This document shows positions 36,920-45,576 of a stretch of 64,000 nucleotides of DNA, piece by piece. This DNA comes from Ruegeria sp. THAF33 (GTDB lineage: Bacteria; Pseudomonadota; Alphaproteobacteria; Rhodobacterales; Rhodobacteraceae): assembly GCF_009363615.1 (NCBI RefSeq), contig NZ_CP045384.1, forward strand, positions 2,664,501-2,728,500. Direction: 5' to 3'. Below the pieces are notes generated by a model that ran no database searches, was not told the origin of the DNA, and saw only the letters and a list, made by a program, of their open reading frames with translations. The translations under genes and the position numbers were made by a program. The stretch's first letter is position 1. Each line of letters begins with the position of its first letter.

Positions 36920-37756
36920 CTATCCTGGCGCCATAAAATCAATCAGCTTCCTCACCCGCGCGGGCAAAAGGCGACGACTGGGGTAGACTGCGAACATATC
37001 CCGCGTCAAAGGGATAGTGTCCGTGACCTCAAGCCGTTGCAGGTCTCCGTCCACCATATCCAAAGGCAGCATCGCGACACCCAGGTTGCGGCGGGCCGCC
37101 TGAGCAATGACATCAAGGTCCGTTAAACTGTGCGCGGTGTGCTTCAGTTGCAGAGTTTCCCCGCTCTCAAGCACCCAGGGCTGACCAGCTGTCAGGGCGG
37201 GCAAAGCAAGAAAGTCCGGTCTGTATATCGGCCCGTCCAACGCACGCTCCCGAATGAGGCCCTGTCCCGCACAAAAGCAATAGGGAACCGACCAGAGCCG
37301 TTTCGCGACAAGGCTGGAATCTGTCAACGGGCCGACCCGAAAGGCCAGGTCGATATTGTCGCGAAAGAAATCCAACATGATGTTGGTCGTGGTCACCTCA
37401 AGTGCCACATCCGGATTCTGCTCCGCAAAATCCAACAGCCGAGGGCCTATGGTCGTGCGCGCGGCCAACGGAGGCGCCGTGATGCGGATGCTCTGGCGTC
37501 TGGTATCGTCGGTAAAACCCGCGATACCCTGCAACGACTCAATCGGGTCCTGGCATCGATCCAGAAGGCGGCGGCCCTCTTCCGTCAGGCGAACCTGGCG
37601 GGTTGTCCGCTCGAACAGTTTGGTGCCCAGATGGCCTTCCAACTCTGCAATCCTTCGGCTGACCCGGCTGAGGGGTATACCCAGGCGGTCCGCAGCCCTG
37701 GAAAAGCTGAGATGGTTGGCGACGACAGTAAACAGGGCAAGGTCGTTGTAGATCAT
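36920..37756 (-). CDS. LysR family transcriptional regulator
   Basis: A 278-residue regulator with the N-terminal winged helix (FTVVANHLSFSRAADRLGIP, then LSRVSRRIAELEGHLGTKLF) and a periplasmic-binding-like effector domain. It is divergent from the quinone oxidoreductase gene, with tandem 11-bp repeats in the gap, and probably controls that gene plus the SDR behind it. LysR/quinone-reductase pairs of this sort often respond to electrophiles or quinones. Confidence 0.92.
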   Translation of the reverse strand: MIYNDLALFTVVANHLSFSRAADRLGIPLSRVSRRIAELEGHLGTKLFERTTRQVRLTEEGRRLLDRCQDPIESLQGIAGFTDDTRRQSIRITAPPLAARTTIGPRLLDFAEQNPDVALEVTTTNIMLDFFRDNIDLAFRVGPLTDSSLVAKRLWSVPYCFCAGQGLIRERALDGPIYRPDFLALPALTAGQPWVLESGETLQLKHTAHSLTDLDVIAQAARRNLGVAMLPLDMVDGDLQRLEVTDTIPLTRDMFAVYPSRRLLPARVRKLIDFMAPG

Positions 37757-37775
37757 TATTCTAATTTTGGGATTA

Positions 37776-37806
37776 TATCTTCCGATATCAACTATTATCT
37801 TCCGAT
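37776..37806. promoter_or_regulatory. Tandem TATCTTCCGAT repeats, LysR/quinone reductase promoter
   Basis: TATCTTCCGAT occurs at 37776-37786 and again at 37796-37806, starts exactly 20 bp (two helical turns) apart, in the 91-bp gap between divergent genes. Such spacing fits a dimeric regulator, most simply the adjacent LysR protein. Confidence 0.6.
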
Positions 37807-37847
37807 GACGTGACCTCTACCTTCTGCGCAACAGAAGGAGACAGCTC

Positions 37848-38843
37848 ATGCCTTTCGCCGTTGAAATCACCCAGACCGGCAAACCGGACGTTTTGCGCGA
37901 AACTGACAAGGCGACCCCGACCCCCGATGCCGGAGAAATCCTGATCCGCAACAAGGCCGGGGCGGTCAACTTTATCGACACGATCATCCGTCGCGGTGAG
38001 ATGCCCGAGGGAATGATGCCCGATCTGCCTCATATACCCGGAGTTGAAGGGGCCGGATTGGTCGAGGTGCTGGGTGAGGGGGTCGAAGGCTTCTCTGTCG
38101 GAGACCGAGTGGCGTGGATGGGGCCGATTGGTGCCGGTGGGTACGGGACCCATTCGGTGATCGCAGCGCCCTATGTCACCCGGCTGGCCGAAACCAAGGA
38201 CTTCGAAACCGCGGCCGCTATCCCTGTCAACGGGATGACCGCCTATCACATGCTGGTCAATTTGGGTGGCGCAATGGCAGGCAAGTCCGTGCTGGTTCAC
38301 GCGGCAGCCGGGGGCGTAGGGACTATGGCCCTACAGATCGCGAAACATCTGGGCATGACGGCGATCGCCTCGACCAGCACCGACAAGGTTGGGTATGCCA
38401 AAGATCAAGGTGCCGATCACGTCATTGATTATCGCACTGAGAACGTCACCGAGCGAGTGATGGAAATCACCGGCGGGTGCGGCGTGGACCTGACGCTGAA
38501 CCCGGTTTCCGGAGAGTCTCTGAAATCAGATTTCGATGTGCTGGCGCCTCTGGGTACCGCAGTTTTGTTCGGATTTCTTGCCGGTCCGCCCGCAGGCAGT
38601 TTTGCCGAGGACTTGGCGAAGCACTTCCAGAAATCCGTCTCGGTCCGTGTCAGCGATATATACACCTATTTCGTCAATCGCCCCGATCAGTTTAGCGCAG
38701 ATATGGCCACAGTGTTTGATCTGCTTGAGACGGGAATTCTGCGCCCGCAGGTCACCGCCCTGCCCATTGCTCAAGCCGCCGAGGCGCACCGCCGACTGGA
38801 AGCCGGTGAAACCACCGGCAAGCTGGTGCTGAGTATCGACTGA
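37848..38843 (+). CDS. Zinc-independent quinone oxidoreductase (MDR family)
   Basis: A 331-residue medium-chain reductase of the quinone oxidoreductase (Qor) type, reducing quinones or enones with NADPH. It has the GroES-like part (IPGVEGAGLVEVLGEGVEGF) and the Rossmann motif VLVHAAAGGVGTMALQIAKH. Zinc-ligand cysteines are absent. AAGGAG eight bases before the ATG supports the start. Divergent from LysR and 28 bp ahead of an SDR gene. Confidence 0.93.
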   Translation: MPFAVEITQTGKPDVLRETDKATPTPDAGEILIRNKAGAVNFIDTIIRRGEMPEGMMPDLPHIPGVEGAGLVEVLGEGVEGFSVGDRVAWMGPIGAGGYGTHSVIAAPYVTRLAETKDFETAAAIPVNGMTAYHMLVNLGGAMAGKSVLVHAAAGGVGTMALQIAKHLGMTAIASTSTDKVGYAKDQGADHVIDYRTENVTERVMEITGGCGVDLTLNPVSGESLKSDFDVLAPLGTAVLFGFLAGPPAGSFAEDLAKHFQKSVSVRVSDIYTYFVNRPDQFSADMATVFDLLETGILRPQVTALPIAQAAEAHRRLEAGETTGKLVLSID

Positions 38844-38871
38844 TCGATCCAACAAAAAAGGAGCCATAGAA

Positions 38872-39612
38872 ATGAGCACGGTTTTCGAAGCCGCCCTGAA
38901 AGGCAAGCACATTGTCATTCTCGGCGGTAGCAGCGGTATGGGGAAAGCAACTGCAAAGATGGCCACCGCCCTCGGGGCAAAGATCACCATCGCAAGCCGC
39001 AGTGCTGCCAAGCTGCATGCGGCGGCAGACGAGATCGGCGGCGGGTTGCAGATCGCACCGGTCGATACAACCGATGAGACCGGCGTGAAATCATGGGCTG
39101 GTGTATTGGGCCCGGTGGATCACCTGGTGATCTCAGCCTCAAGCGCTGCGCATGGTGCGTTCGCCGATCTGCCCACAGACGATCTGCGCGCCATGTTCGA
39201 GGCTAAGTTTATCGGTCCCTATTTGGCTGCGCGCGAAGTGTTGCCCGTGTTGGTCAAAGGCGGCTCCATCACGTTCTTTTCCGGTGTGCTCAGCCGTCGC
39301 CCATCCGCCGGGGCCACGGGCCTCGGCGCCGTAAATGCCGCGGTCGAGGCGTTGGCGAAGGGGTTGGCGCTGGAGCTGTCCGGACGGGCGCGGGTGAATT
39401 GCATCAGCCCCGGCATGGTCGCAACCGAAGCCTATGCCGCGATGTCGGAAGAAGCACGTGAAGGCATGTTTGCGCAGGTTGGTGGCAGCCTGCCTGTGGG
39501 ACGCGTCGGAGAGGCCGAGGACATCGCGCAAGCCGTGATCATGGCGATGACGAACAGGTTTTTAACTGGCTCCGTTCTGGATGTGGATGGCGGCCATCTT
39601 GTACGTGATTGA
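38872..39612 (+). CDS. Atypical SDR lacking the catalytic Tyr and Lys
   Basis: A 246-residue SDR-fold protein. The cofactor motif is ILGGSSGMGKATAKMA. Where classical SDRs have Tyr-x-x-x-Lys, this reads GLGAVNAAVEALAKG, with Leu for Tyr and Asn for Lys. A proline-rich RRPSAGATG precedes it. The rest (VNCISPGMVATEAY, SVLDVDGGHLV) is normal. Related SDRs with AVN-x-A in this place are widespread, so this may be a distinct group with another mechanism or a non-catalytic protein rather than decay. GGAG precedes the start. Confidence 0.85.
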   Translation: MSTVFEAALKGKHIVILGGSSGMGKATAKMATALGAKITIASRSAAKLHAAADEIGGGLQIAPVDTTDETGVKSWAGVLGPVDHLVISASSAAHGAFADLPTDDLRAMFEAKFIGPYLAAREVLPVLVKGGSITFFSGVLSRRPSAGATGLGAVNAAVEALAKGLALELSGRARVNCISPGMVATEAYAAMSEEAREGMFAQVGGSLPVGRVGEAEDIAQAVIMAMTNRFLTGSVLDVDGGHLVRD

Positions 39613-39635
39613 CGCCTAACCCAAGTCTGGCGTTA
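39610..39635 (+). terminator. Weak hairpin after the SDR gene
   Basis: TGACGCC and GGCGTTA can pair (7 bp with one G-T) around a 12-base loop directly at the SDR stop codon. There is no T-run, so termination is uncertain. Confidence 0.3.
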
Positions 39636-39749
39636 AGAACACAGCCTGCCCAAAACAGCCTTTGGTCTGGCTTTGGTCAAAGCTGGCAAATCGTTTGAAG
39701 GCGGTGCGCAAGTTGGGCCGAACGCAAGCGCAGGCGCAATTTCTTAGGC

Positions 39750-40648
39750 TCCCGGCTCATTGACTTACAGCTAAGACAGAACGGTTGCCGCGAGAGCGCT
39801 TGCTGAGGGGGAGATCTTCGGGCGTCTGTCATACCGAGTGGCGACACGGCACCAGTCCTTCAGGCGTCCGAACATGATTTCAATCCTATTTCGTCGTTTG
39901 TAGCGGCGCTTGTCCTACCGGGCAGGCTTGCTGCGTGATTTGCGGCCTGGCATGCACGGCTTTAATCCCTTGTCTATCTGGGCTTCTCTGAACCCGTCGG
40001 CATCGTATCCGCGATCTCCCAACAGCCAGTCAGCCGATGGCAGACTGTTCACTAGAACCCTGGCGCCCGTGTAATCGCTCACTTGGCCAGCGGAGATTTG
40101 GCCAGCGGAGATAAAGAACCGAAGAAGGCGACCGACGCTGTCAGTGATGGCATGCAGTTTGGTGTTCATACCGCCCTTGGTGCGACCGATCAGTCTTCCA
40201 AGCCCCCCTTTTCAGCCGCAGGCTGGAGGCCGTGCGGTGTGCTTTGAGGTAGGTTGCGTCCACTGCCCGTCAGGGCAATACGCAGCAATGTCCCGGGAGG
40301 GGATCATGAGGGTCTTGTGATCGGTTCCCTCCGCAGCGAGCCCCATCATGATCCGAGCGAACACACCCATATCGCTCCACCGCTTCCAACGGTTGTACAG
40401 CGTCTTTGGCGGCTCATATTCGCGAACCGCATCAGACCACCGCAACCCATTGCGCTTGATAAAAATAATCCCGCTCAGCAAACGTCGGTCATCCACTCGC
40501 GGCTTGCCATGGCTTTTCGGAAAGTAGGGCCGTAAACGCGCCATCTGTTCGTCAGTCAGCCAGAAAAGGTTGCTCATGATACACCTCTGAAACTCAGCAG
40601 CTTGAAGCACGCAGCCAAGGCGACGGCAACCAAATCAATGGGTCCTGA
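39750..40648 (-). mobile_element. Inactive IS5-family (IS427-like) insertion sequence
   Basis: The body is a degenerate transposase gene. Probable imperfect terminal inverted repeats are TCCCGGCTCATTGACTT at the left and, read on the other strand, TCAGGACCCATTGATTT at the right (12 of 17 bases equal). This gives an element of about 0.9 kb, normal for the group. No target duplication could be recognised, in keeping with age. The right end directly meets the remnant of a tRNA gene. Confidence 0.7.
39771..40577 (-). pseudogene. IS5-family transposase, degenerate
   Basis: The N-terminal part reads MSNLFWLTDEQMARLRPYFP and NGLRWSDAVREYEPPKTLYN, typical of this transposase group. A 41-base insertion (40261-40301), judged against the remembered family sequence, breaks the frame after LMI; the expected DATYLKAHRTASSLRLK follows in another frame. 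After an AAAAGGGGGG run the frame returns (KGGLGRLIGRTKGGMNTKLH). FISAGQISAGQVSDY shows an in-frame 15-base tandem duplication. A TAG at 39915 replaces an expected Tyr before DKRRYKRRNRIEIMFGRLKD. The gene is therefore broken in several ways; the A/G run may be a normal frameshift site of the family. Confidence 0.85.
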
Positions 40649-40669
40649 CATTAGAGTGCGCCCGTAAGG

Positions 40670-40718
40670 CATCGTTTTTAACAATCCGAAGGGAGTTCGA
40701 ATCTCTCATCACCCACCA
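40670..40718 (+). pseudogene. 3' part of a degenerate tRNA gene (Lys-TTT-like)
   Basis: The T-arm is intact (GGGAG, loop TTCGAAT, CTCTC), followed by ATCACCC, A and CCA, the 3' acceptor side of a tRNA whose 5' side would be GGGTGAT. Before it a 7-base loop TTTTTAA with TTT at the anticodon place is flanked by a poorly paired stem (CATCG/CAATC). The 5' half is missing where the IS element ends. The best reading is a truncated, decayed tRNA-Lys gene; identity is tentative. Confidence 0.5.
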
Positions 40719-40788
40719 GCCTTTCCCCAAAAATTCCTGCGCTGTTCCGCATCCGGGGCCAATCATCATTGATGCCGGTCCTGAAAGT

Positions 40789-42030
40789 CTATCGCAAATA
40801 AAACCCTTCTCGCAGTTCCTGTCTGAGACGCAGACGCTCGGGGTATTCTTTCAGAAATTGTTCGGGGGGCTTTCCCTCCCAGACTTGCGCGTAAACCCGC
40901 ATCTTGTTGCCGCCATAGATCTTTTCGAGGTCTTCATCGGAATAACCCCTGGCCCAGAGATCATCGGTGATTGCCGCAAGGATTTTGGCCAACTCACCGT
41001 TGCCGGTCGCCCCTTTGTTGAACGCGTCGATCATGTAGCCGCCATCATCATACATGCTTGCGTTTGCAGTCGCCCATTGCACGACGAGTTCGAGCGAGAA
41101 CATGTCATCCGTTGCGATCCCAACGTGGTCGACCCCAACAAGTTGGACATAGTAGTCGATCATGTCGGCGGCTTGCTTGGGTGAGATATCTTCAGGCCAA
41201 ACGCCGTCCATCATCCATTCAGTGAATGTCGGAGAAACATAGCCGCCCGATTTGGCCGCACGCAGGGCCTCGTCATCGGGAATGGCCCGATAACACCCGC
41301 GTGGCGTCGCACCGGGTTCGTTCGCGTAAAGGCCGGCAGGAACCGAATGCGTGTAAACATAAGGCACGCCGGGATAGTTTTCGTCCATGTAGTCCATGGC
41401 GTCGTTGGCCGTTTTGGAACCCGTGTGGCTCAGGTCCAGAAGGATGCCGAAACGCACCATTTCATCGATCACCGACTTGCCCCAAGGGGTCAGGCCGATA
41501 TCGCGCCCGTTATAGGCCGCCAACTGCCCCGACCCGGTGCGGAAGATATCGTTGTAGGCCAGGATCATACTCTTGATCCCCATATCCTTGAGCAACGCCA
41601 TCTTCCTCAGGTCGCCATCCAGAATCGTCGCCGTCTGGCTGTTCCAGATGACCGCCGTCTTGCCTTGTATATGGGCGGCTTCGATATCGCGGGTTTCATT
41701 CACGATCAGGTAATTCTCTGGCTGTTGCGCCATCGCCGACCGGAAGTGGTAGTGCTGATCAAGAAAGGTCTCAAAAGACATATCCGCTGCGGCCAGCGTC
41801 ATCTCATGACCTGTTATTCCGTTGTCCCGAGCGCGCGCGAAGTAAGTGTGCAGTTGTTCGTCTTCAGTCCAGCCGGTGCCGTAGGGGCTGGCCAACATGC
41901 CAAGCACGATTGTGTCCTTCACAAATTGCTTCGCCTCATCCGACGCATCCCATGTCTTGCTTTCCTCGCTCGCGTGCAGCGCGGCACCGGATACGATTGC
42001 AATGGCGCTTGCGGCCAACAAAGTTTTCAT
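40789..42030 (-). CDS. Exported membrane-dipeptidase family protein (peptidase M19)
   Basis: A 413-residue zinc metallopeptidase-type protein of the amidohydrolase-fold renal dipeptidase family, exported by a signal peptide ([18 protein letters not shown]). Recognisable family segments are [16 protein letters not shown] and [20 protein letters not shown], holding metal-binding His residues, and [17 protein letters not shown] near the C-terminus. The usual N-terminal HxD metal motif is not obvious, as the segment after DTIVLGM is divergent, so the metal site may be altered. M19 enzymes cleave dipeptides or related amides. The start at 42030 has GGGAGG upstream. It lies 51 bp after the porin gene on the same strand. 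Confidence 0.85.
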   Translation of the reverse strand: MKTLLAASAIAIVSGAALHASEESKTWDASDEAKQFVKDTIVLGMLASPYGTGWTEDEQLHTYFARARDNGITGHEMTLAAADMSFETFLDQHYHFRSAMAQQPENYLIVNETRDIEAAHIQGKTAVIWNSQTATILDGDLRKMALLKDMGIKSMILAYNDIFRTGSGQLAAYNGRDIGLTPWGKSVIDEMVRFGILLDLSHTGSKTANDAMDYMDENYPGVPYVYTHSVPAGLYANEPGATPRGCYRAIPDDEALRAAKSGGYVSPTFTEWMMDGVWPEDISPKQAADMIDYYVQLVGVDHVGIATDDMFSLELVVQWATANASMYDDGGYMIDAFNKGATGNGELAKILAAITDDLWARGYSDEDLEKIYGGNKMRVYAQVWEGKPPEQFLKEYPERLRLRQELREGFYLR

Positions 42031-42080
42031 GACTGAGCCTCCCAAATTGGTTTCGTGTGAGCTGCTGCTTTCGAGCCGCA

Positions 42081-43259
42081 TCAAAAAACGATCCGGGTTC
42101 GCAGGCTGAACAACGTGATGCTATCCTGATTGGGGTTCAGCAGCGGATTGGAAATGAACTGTAGTGACGGCGTGATTTGCAGACCGGGTGAGATTGAAAA
42201 GCGATAGAATGCTTCCAGCGTGAACTGATCGCCGTCGATGTTTCTTGCTTCGGCCCAGTTCAAACCCAAACCGGCCAGATCGGTGTTTCGGCCGTAATAG
42301 CCCAGCCCGGCAGAAACCGAACGATCATACAGCGCTGCCGTGCCTTTCGACGCCCCTGCCCGAAAGAACGGCATCCATTTGTTTTCGACAAACCAAGCCG
42401 CGGAAAACACGGCGCCATAATCTTCTGCACGGCTGCCATCGTCGGCCGCATCTGCATGCCAGAGGGTCAAATGGACATTGTCGAAATAGATGCGATCAAA
42501 GCCCGAAGTGTAGCCAATCTCAAACGATTTGAAGAGATTGCCGTCGCTGAACACGTCAAGACTTGGATCAGACGGATCGGCGTTTGCGTCTGCAACGCTG
42601 GCAACCGCGTAGAAGTTTTCGTTCAGCTTTATCCCACCGGCAATGCCAATTCCCTGGTTGGGTGTGTTGATTGTCGGGTTGGTGTTGAACGAAAGGTTTT
42701 GGAACCCGCTGTAGGGGCTGACCAATCCATAGATATCCACAAAGTCCGTCACATCAATCTGGCCGACTTGCAGCGTCCACGCGCCGTTCTCGGCCCTTTC
42801 GGTCCAGAACAGGTTGGTCAGCAACAAACCATTGTCGTTGAAGGCAGTCCCGGTGATCGACAATGCGCCTCCGTCCAGCCCAAGGAATTGCGGGGCAACA
42901 TCGGTGTATCCGTGCCGATCTTCGATTTTGAATGTCAATGAACCCCGCTCGGTTGCCTGCCAACTGCCGTAGACGCGAGCGATTCCACTTGCGGCTTCAC
43001 CAGTTCCCAAATCGGCGTTCGTGGATTGACCCAACGCCAGGTAATCCACGTTGAACCGAAATCCGCTCTCGGCCAGCCGGTCTTTCCACCGAAACCAACC
43101 CGGCGCGATGTTGCGCGGAAATCCGGAACGGTATTGCGGATCGGTCAGGCCATCGCCAGGTTTCAGCTCGGCCTCGACCGAAGAAGGCCCGGACAACCCC
43201 TGCGCAGACGCCGTACCCGCGCAGGCAATACTCAATGCGGCAACAAGGCGCCTTATCAT
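42081..43259 (-). CDS. OprB-like carbohydrate-selective porin family protein
   Basis: A 392-residue outer-membrane beta-barrel protein with a signal peptide ([19 protein letters not shown]) and a C-terminal phenylalanine (RTRIVF) for BAM recognition. Family segments are [37 protein letters not shown] and [18 protein letters not shown], close to OprB porins. Despite the name it may pass other small solutes; here the neighbours suggest a peptide-like substrate. Its ATG overlaps the DUF3299 gene stop by 4 bases. Confidence 0.88.
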   Translation of the reverse strand: MIRRLVAALSIACAGTASAQGLSGPSSVEAELKPGDGLTDPQYRSGFPRNIAPGWFRWKDRLAESGFRFNVDYLALGQSTNADLGTGEAASGIARVYGSWQATERGSLTFKIEDRHGYTDVAPQFLGLDGGALSITGTAFNDNGLLLTNLFWTERAENGAWTLQVGQIDVTDFVDIYGLVSPYSGFQNLSFNTNPTINTPNQGIGIAGGIKLNENFYAVASVADANADPSDPSLDVFSDGNLFKSFEIGYTSGFDRIYFDNVHLTLWHADAADDGSRAEDYGAVFSAAWFVENKWMPFFRAGASKGTAALYDRSVSAGLGYYGRNTDLAGLGLNWAEARNIDGDQFTLEAFYRFSISPGLQITPSLQFISNPLLNPNQDSITLFSLRTRIVF

Positions 43260-44023
43260 TCCGACGCCTTTGCGCCGCCAGTTTTACGATTGCCAGCAGC
43301 TCGGACGCGATCGGCTGCACGCTGTCTCCATTCCAGACCGTCGGCCTTGGTTTCCAGCGTTTCAACGCTGTCCGTCTCCAATTTGAAGGTTGCATTCATC
43401 GGCACAAGCCCATCCACGACCATCATGTTCTGAACCGAGGGTTCAATCGTCAGCCTACCTGTGAGCCGAACGGGTTCATGGAAGTAACTGGGGGCCCAGT
43501 CGCCGTTCAACCGCACCCGGATCATCTGGTTGGGCGGAGGCGGGGGCATGTGGCTGCACATCCCGCGTTCTGGCACCAAATATGCAACCGCTCGCCCGTC
43601 CGGATCATTCGGCGCGGGAATGGCAAAGCCTGTCAGCGTAACACTCTGGCCATCGAGTTGCGGATTTCCGTTTGTTCCTGCCTTTCTTCGCCGCTCTTTC
43701 ACATCCTCTCGCTGATCGAGCAGCCAATCGACATCAACGCCACCCTCGGCCAAGGCGTCTTCAGTCTCGGTCAGAAGCTCTTGCCATTTCTGTCTTTCCT
43801 CAACGCTGCCGACATCCTGCTGCAACCTGCCGCGCAAGCGCACGACGAAGAGCAAATCGTCAAACTGTTCAGGGCTCAGATCACGATAAGGGTCATCGAA
43901 CACCTGCACCGACGGGTCTGGAAGGTCAGACCAGTCAAGCGTCGCATGGGGCGTTGCCATTGCGGAATGACCGCTCAGGACCAAGCCAGCGAAAACTGCG
44001 GCGCGAAACCAAGGGAACATCAA
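43256..44023 (-). CDS. DUF3299 domain protein, exported
   Basis: A 255-residue protein with a signal peptide (FRAAVFAGLVLSGHSAMA) and in the centre the DUF3299 pattern: LDGQSVTLTGFAIPAP, then AYLVPERGMCSHMPPPPPNQ. The Cys-x-His-x-Pro cluster resembles a metal or haem site, but no function is established for the family. The N-terminal half is helical and charged. It overlaps the porin gene and follows the amidohydrolase by 22 bp. Confidence 0.82.
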   Translation of the reverse strand: MMFPWFRAAVFAGLVLSGHSAMATPHATLDWSDLPDPSVQVFDDPYRDLSPEQFDDLLFVVRLRGRLQQDVGSVEERQKWQELLTETEDALAEGGVDVDWLLDQREDVKERRRKAGTNGNPQLDGQSVTLTGFAIPAPNDPDGRAVAYLVPERGMCSHMPPPPPNQMIRVRLNGDWAPSYFHEPVRLTGRLTIEPSVQNMMVVDGLVPMNATFKLETDSVETLETKADGLEWRQRAADRVRAAGNRKTGGAKASE

Positions 44024-44045
44024 ATCTCTCCAACCGTTATTTGGG

Positions 44046-45443
44046 TCAGTCCAGTGTGTTCTTGTATATCACACCGTCCTTCATAATCAGTCGGATCGTT
44101 TCCGGGCTTTCCGGCCTCGGGTCGGCGCCAAACCATTGATCCCCGGTTCCAACGACGGAAAAGTCTTCAAGTGGGTTTCCGTCGATCAGCAGGATATCAG
44201 CATAGGCCCCTTCCTCGATAACGCCCAGTTTTCCGGCCGTATACGGGTTCATGAAATCGCCGGACAGCGCCACGATCTCGCCACCGATCGACGTCAAAGT
44301 GACCATCGACTGATAGGGCCCAAAAAACTCATTGTTCAGGTGTTTCTCGTAGGCAATCTGGATATTGCAAGCCTCGACCGAACCAACACAATCGGTCTGG
44401 AACCCCCGCTTCACCGGGCATTCCTTCATATTGTCGATATAGCCCGCAAATGTGGCTGAAGCGGATTTTGCCTTGGCCAGGCTCGACGGCACGTTTGCCA
44501 CAGCCGGAATGTCCAGCAATCCAGGGTCGAAGGCGGTCAGGTTGGTGGTGATGTAGGCCCCTTTTTCGTTCATGACCTGGGCAATGTCACAGTCGAACGA
44601 GAAACCATGTTCGATCGACATCACACCCGCGTCCAACGCACTCAGGATAGCTTCCTTTCGATAGGAATGCGCCATGACATAGCTGCCATACTCATTTGCC
44701 ACCTGCACAGCGGCCCTGATTTCTTCGGGCGATCCAGCAAGCAACTGCCATGGATCGAAGGCTGAAACGACACCGCCGGATTGCATGAATTTCAACTGCG
44801 TTGCGCCCATGCGGAAATTGTTACGCGCGAATTTATAAACGTCATCGACGCCGCTAACCTCTTGCGCCAAGTTTAGGCGGCTCATGTTGGTCTCTGAGCC
44901 GGGCGGCGCAGTGAAATTCGCAAAGTCAGCGTGACCACCTCGCGTTCCTATAAATGCGCCAGACGGGTAATAACGGGGGCCATCGATTTGCCCCGAGTCA
45001 ATTGCCCTGCGCAACCCGCCATTGGCCCCCCCGGCGTCTCTGACCGTGGTAAAACCTTGCATGAGATACATCTCAGCCATTCGTGCACCGTGAATGGCGA
45101 AGTCCTCCCATGTTGTGTTGGCTTCCATCGCTGGCAGCGTAGGCCCCATCAACATCAAATGGGCATGGTTCTCGACAAAGCCCGGGCTCAACGTCCGCCC
45201 CCCGCCGTCAATCACAACGGCGTTGGGCGCGTCCACCGCTTCGGTTGAAACAGTCTTGATCAGGTTGCCCTCGACCAGAACATTTGCATTCTCGATACGT
45301 TGCTCATTCACGCCATCAAAGACGTGCACATTGGTAAACAGCGTTTGAGGATCTTCTTCATCCTGAGCCTGCACAGCCGCCGAAAAACCAAAAACTGCCG
45401 CGACCACTACCGCCGGGCAAATGGACATTCGCATGTTGGTCAT
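44046..45443 (-). CDS. Exported metal-dependent amidohydrolase
   Basis: A 465-residue amidohydrolase-superfamily enzyme of the imidazolonepropionase/Xaa-Pro-dipeptidase-like branch. It has a signal peptide (SICPAVVVAAVFGFSAAVQA), beta-sandwich ends (TLFTNVHVFDGVNEQRIENA and GVIEEGAYADILLIDGNPLE), the metal motif FVENHAHLML (His-x-His), MAHSYRKEAI and MSIEHGFSFD with further His ligands, and LKFMQSGGVVS with the bridging Lys. Exported members of this branch cleave dipeptides or other amides. First gene of the leftward operon; GGGAGA precedes the ATG. Divergent from an AraC regulator. Confidence 0.9.
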   Translation of the reverse strand: MTNMRMSICPAVVVAAVFGFSAAVQAQDEEDPQTLFTNVHVFDGVNEQRIENANVLVEGNLIKTVSTEAVDAPNAVVIDGGGRTLSPGFVENHAHLMLMGPTLPAMEANTTWEDFAIHGARMAEMYLMQGFTTVRDAGGANGGLRRAIDSGQIDGPRYYPSGAFIGTRGGHADFANFTAPPGSETNMSRLNLAQEVSGVDDVYKFARNNFRMGATQLKFMQSGGVVSAFDPWQLLAGSPEEIRAAVQVANEYGSYVMAHSYRKEAILSALDAGVMSIEHGFSFDCDIAQVMNEKGAYITTNLTAFDPGLLDIPAVANVPSSLAKAKSASATFAGYIDNMKECPVKRGFQTDCVGSVEACNIQIAYEKHLNNEFFGPYQSMVTLTSIGGEIVALSGDFMNPYTAGKLGVIEEGAYADILLIDGNPLEDFSVVGTGDQWFGADPRPESPETIRLIMKDGVIYKNTLD

Positions 45444-45576
45444 AGGGTCTCCCTTCACATTCACGTTTTACCAAACGTAGCCCGAAAACTCTTGGGCGGG
45501 TTGCCACTTTTGGATTAACATGTGCGAATGTGACCGCAAAAAAGGCCACTGAACGAAACCATTGGTTTAAAAAAGG

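Noticed and set aside
40691..40718. An intact tRNA gene
   Set aside because: T-arm and acceptor 3' side are good but the anticodon stem is badly paired and the 5' half is absent.
39610..40730. A CRISPR array or repeat cluster near the IS element
   Set aside because: The only short repeat is a 15-base tandem duplication inside the transposase; there are no regularly spaced repeats anywhere in the window.
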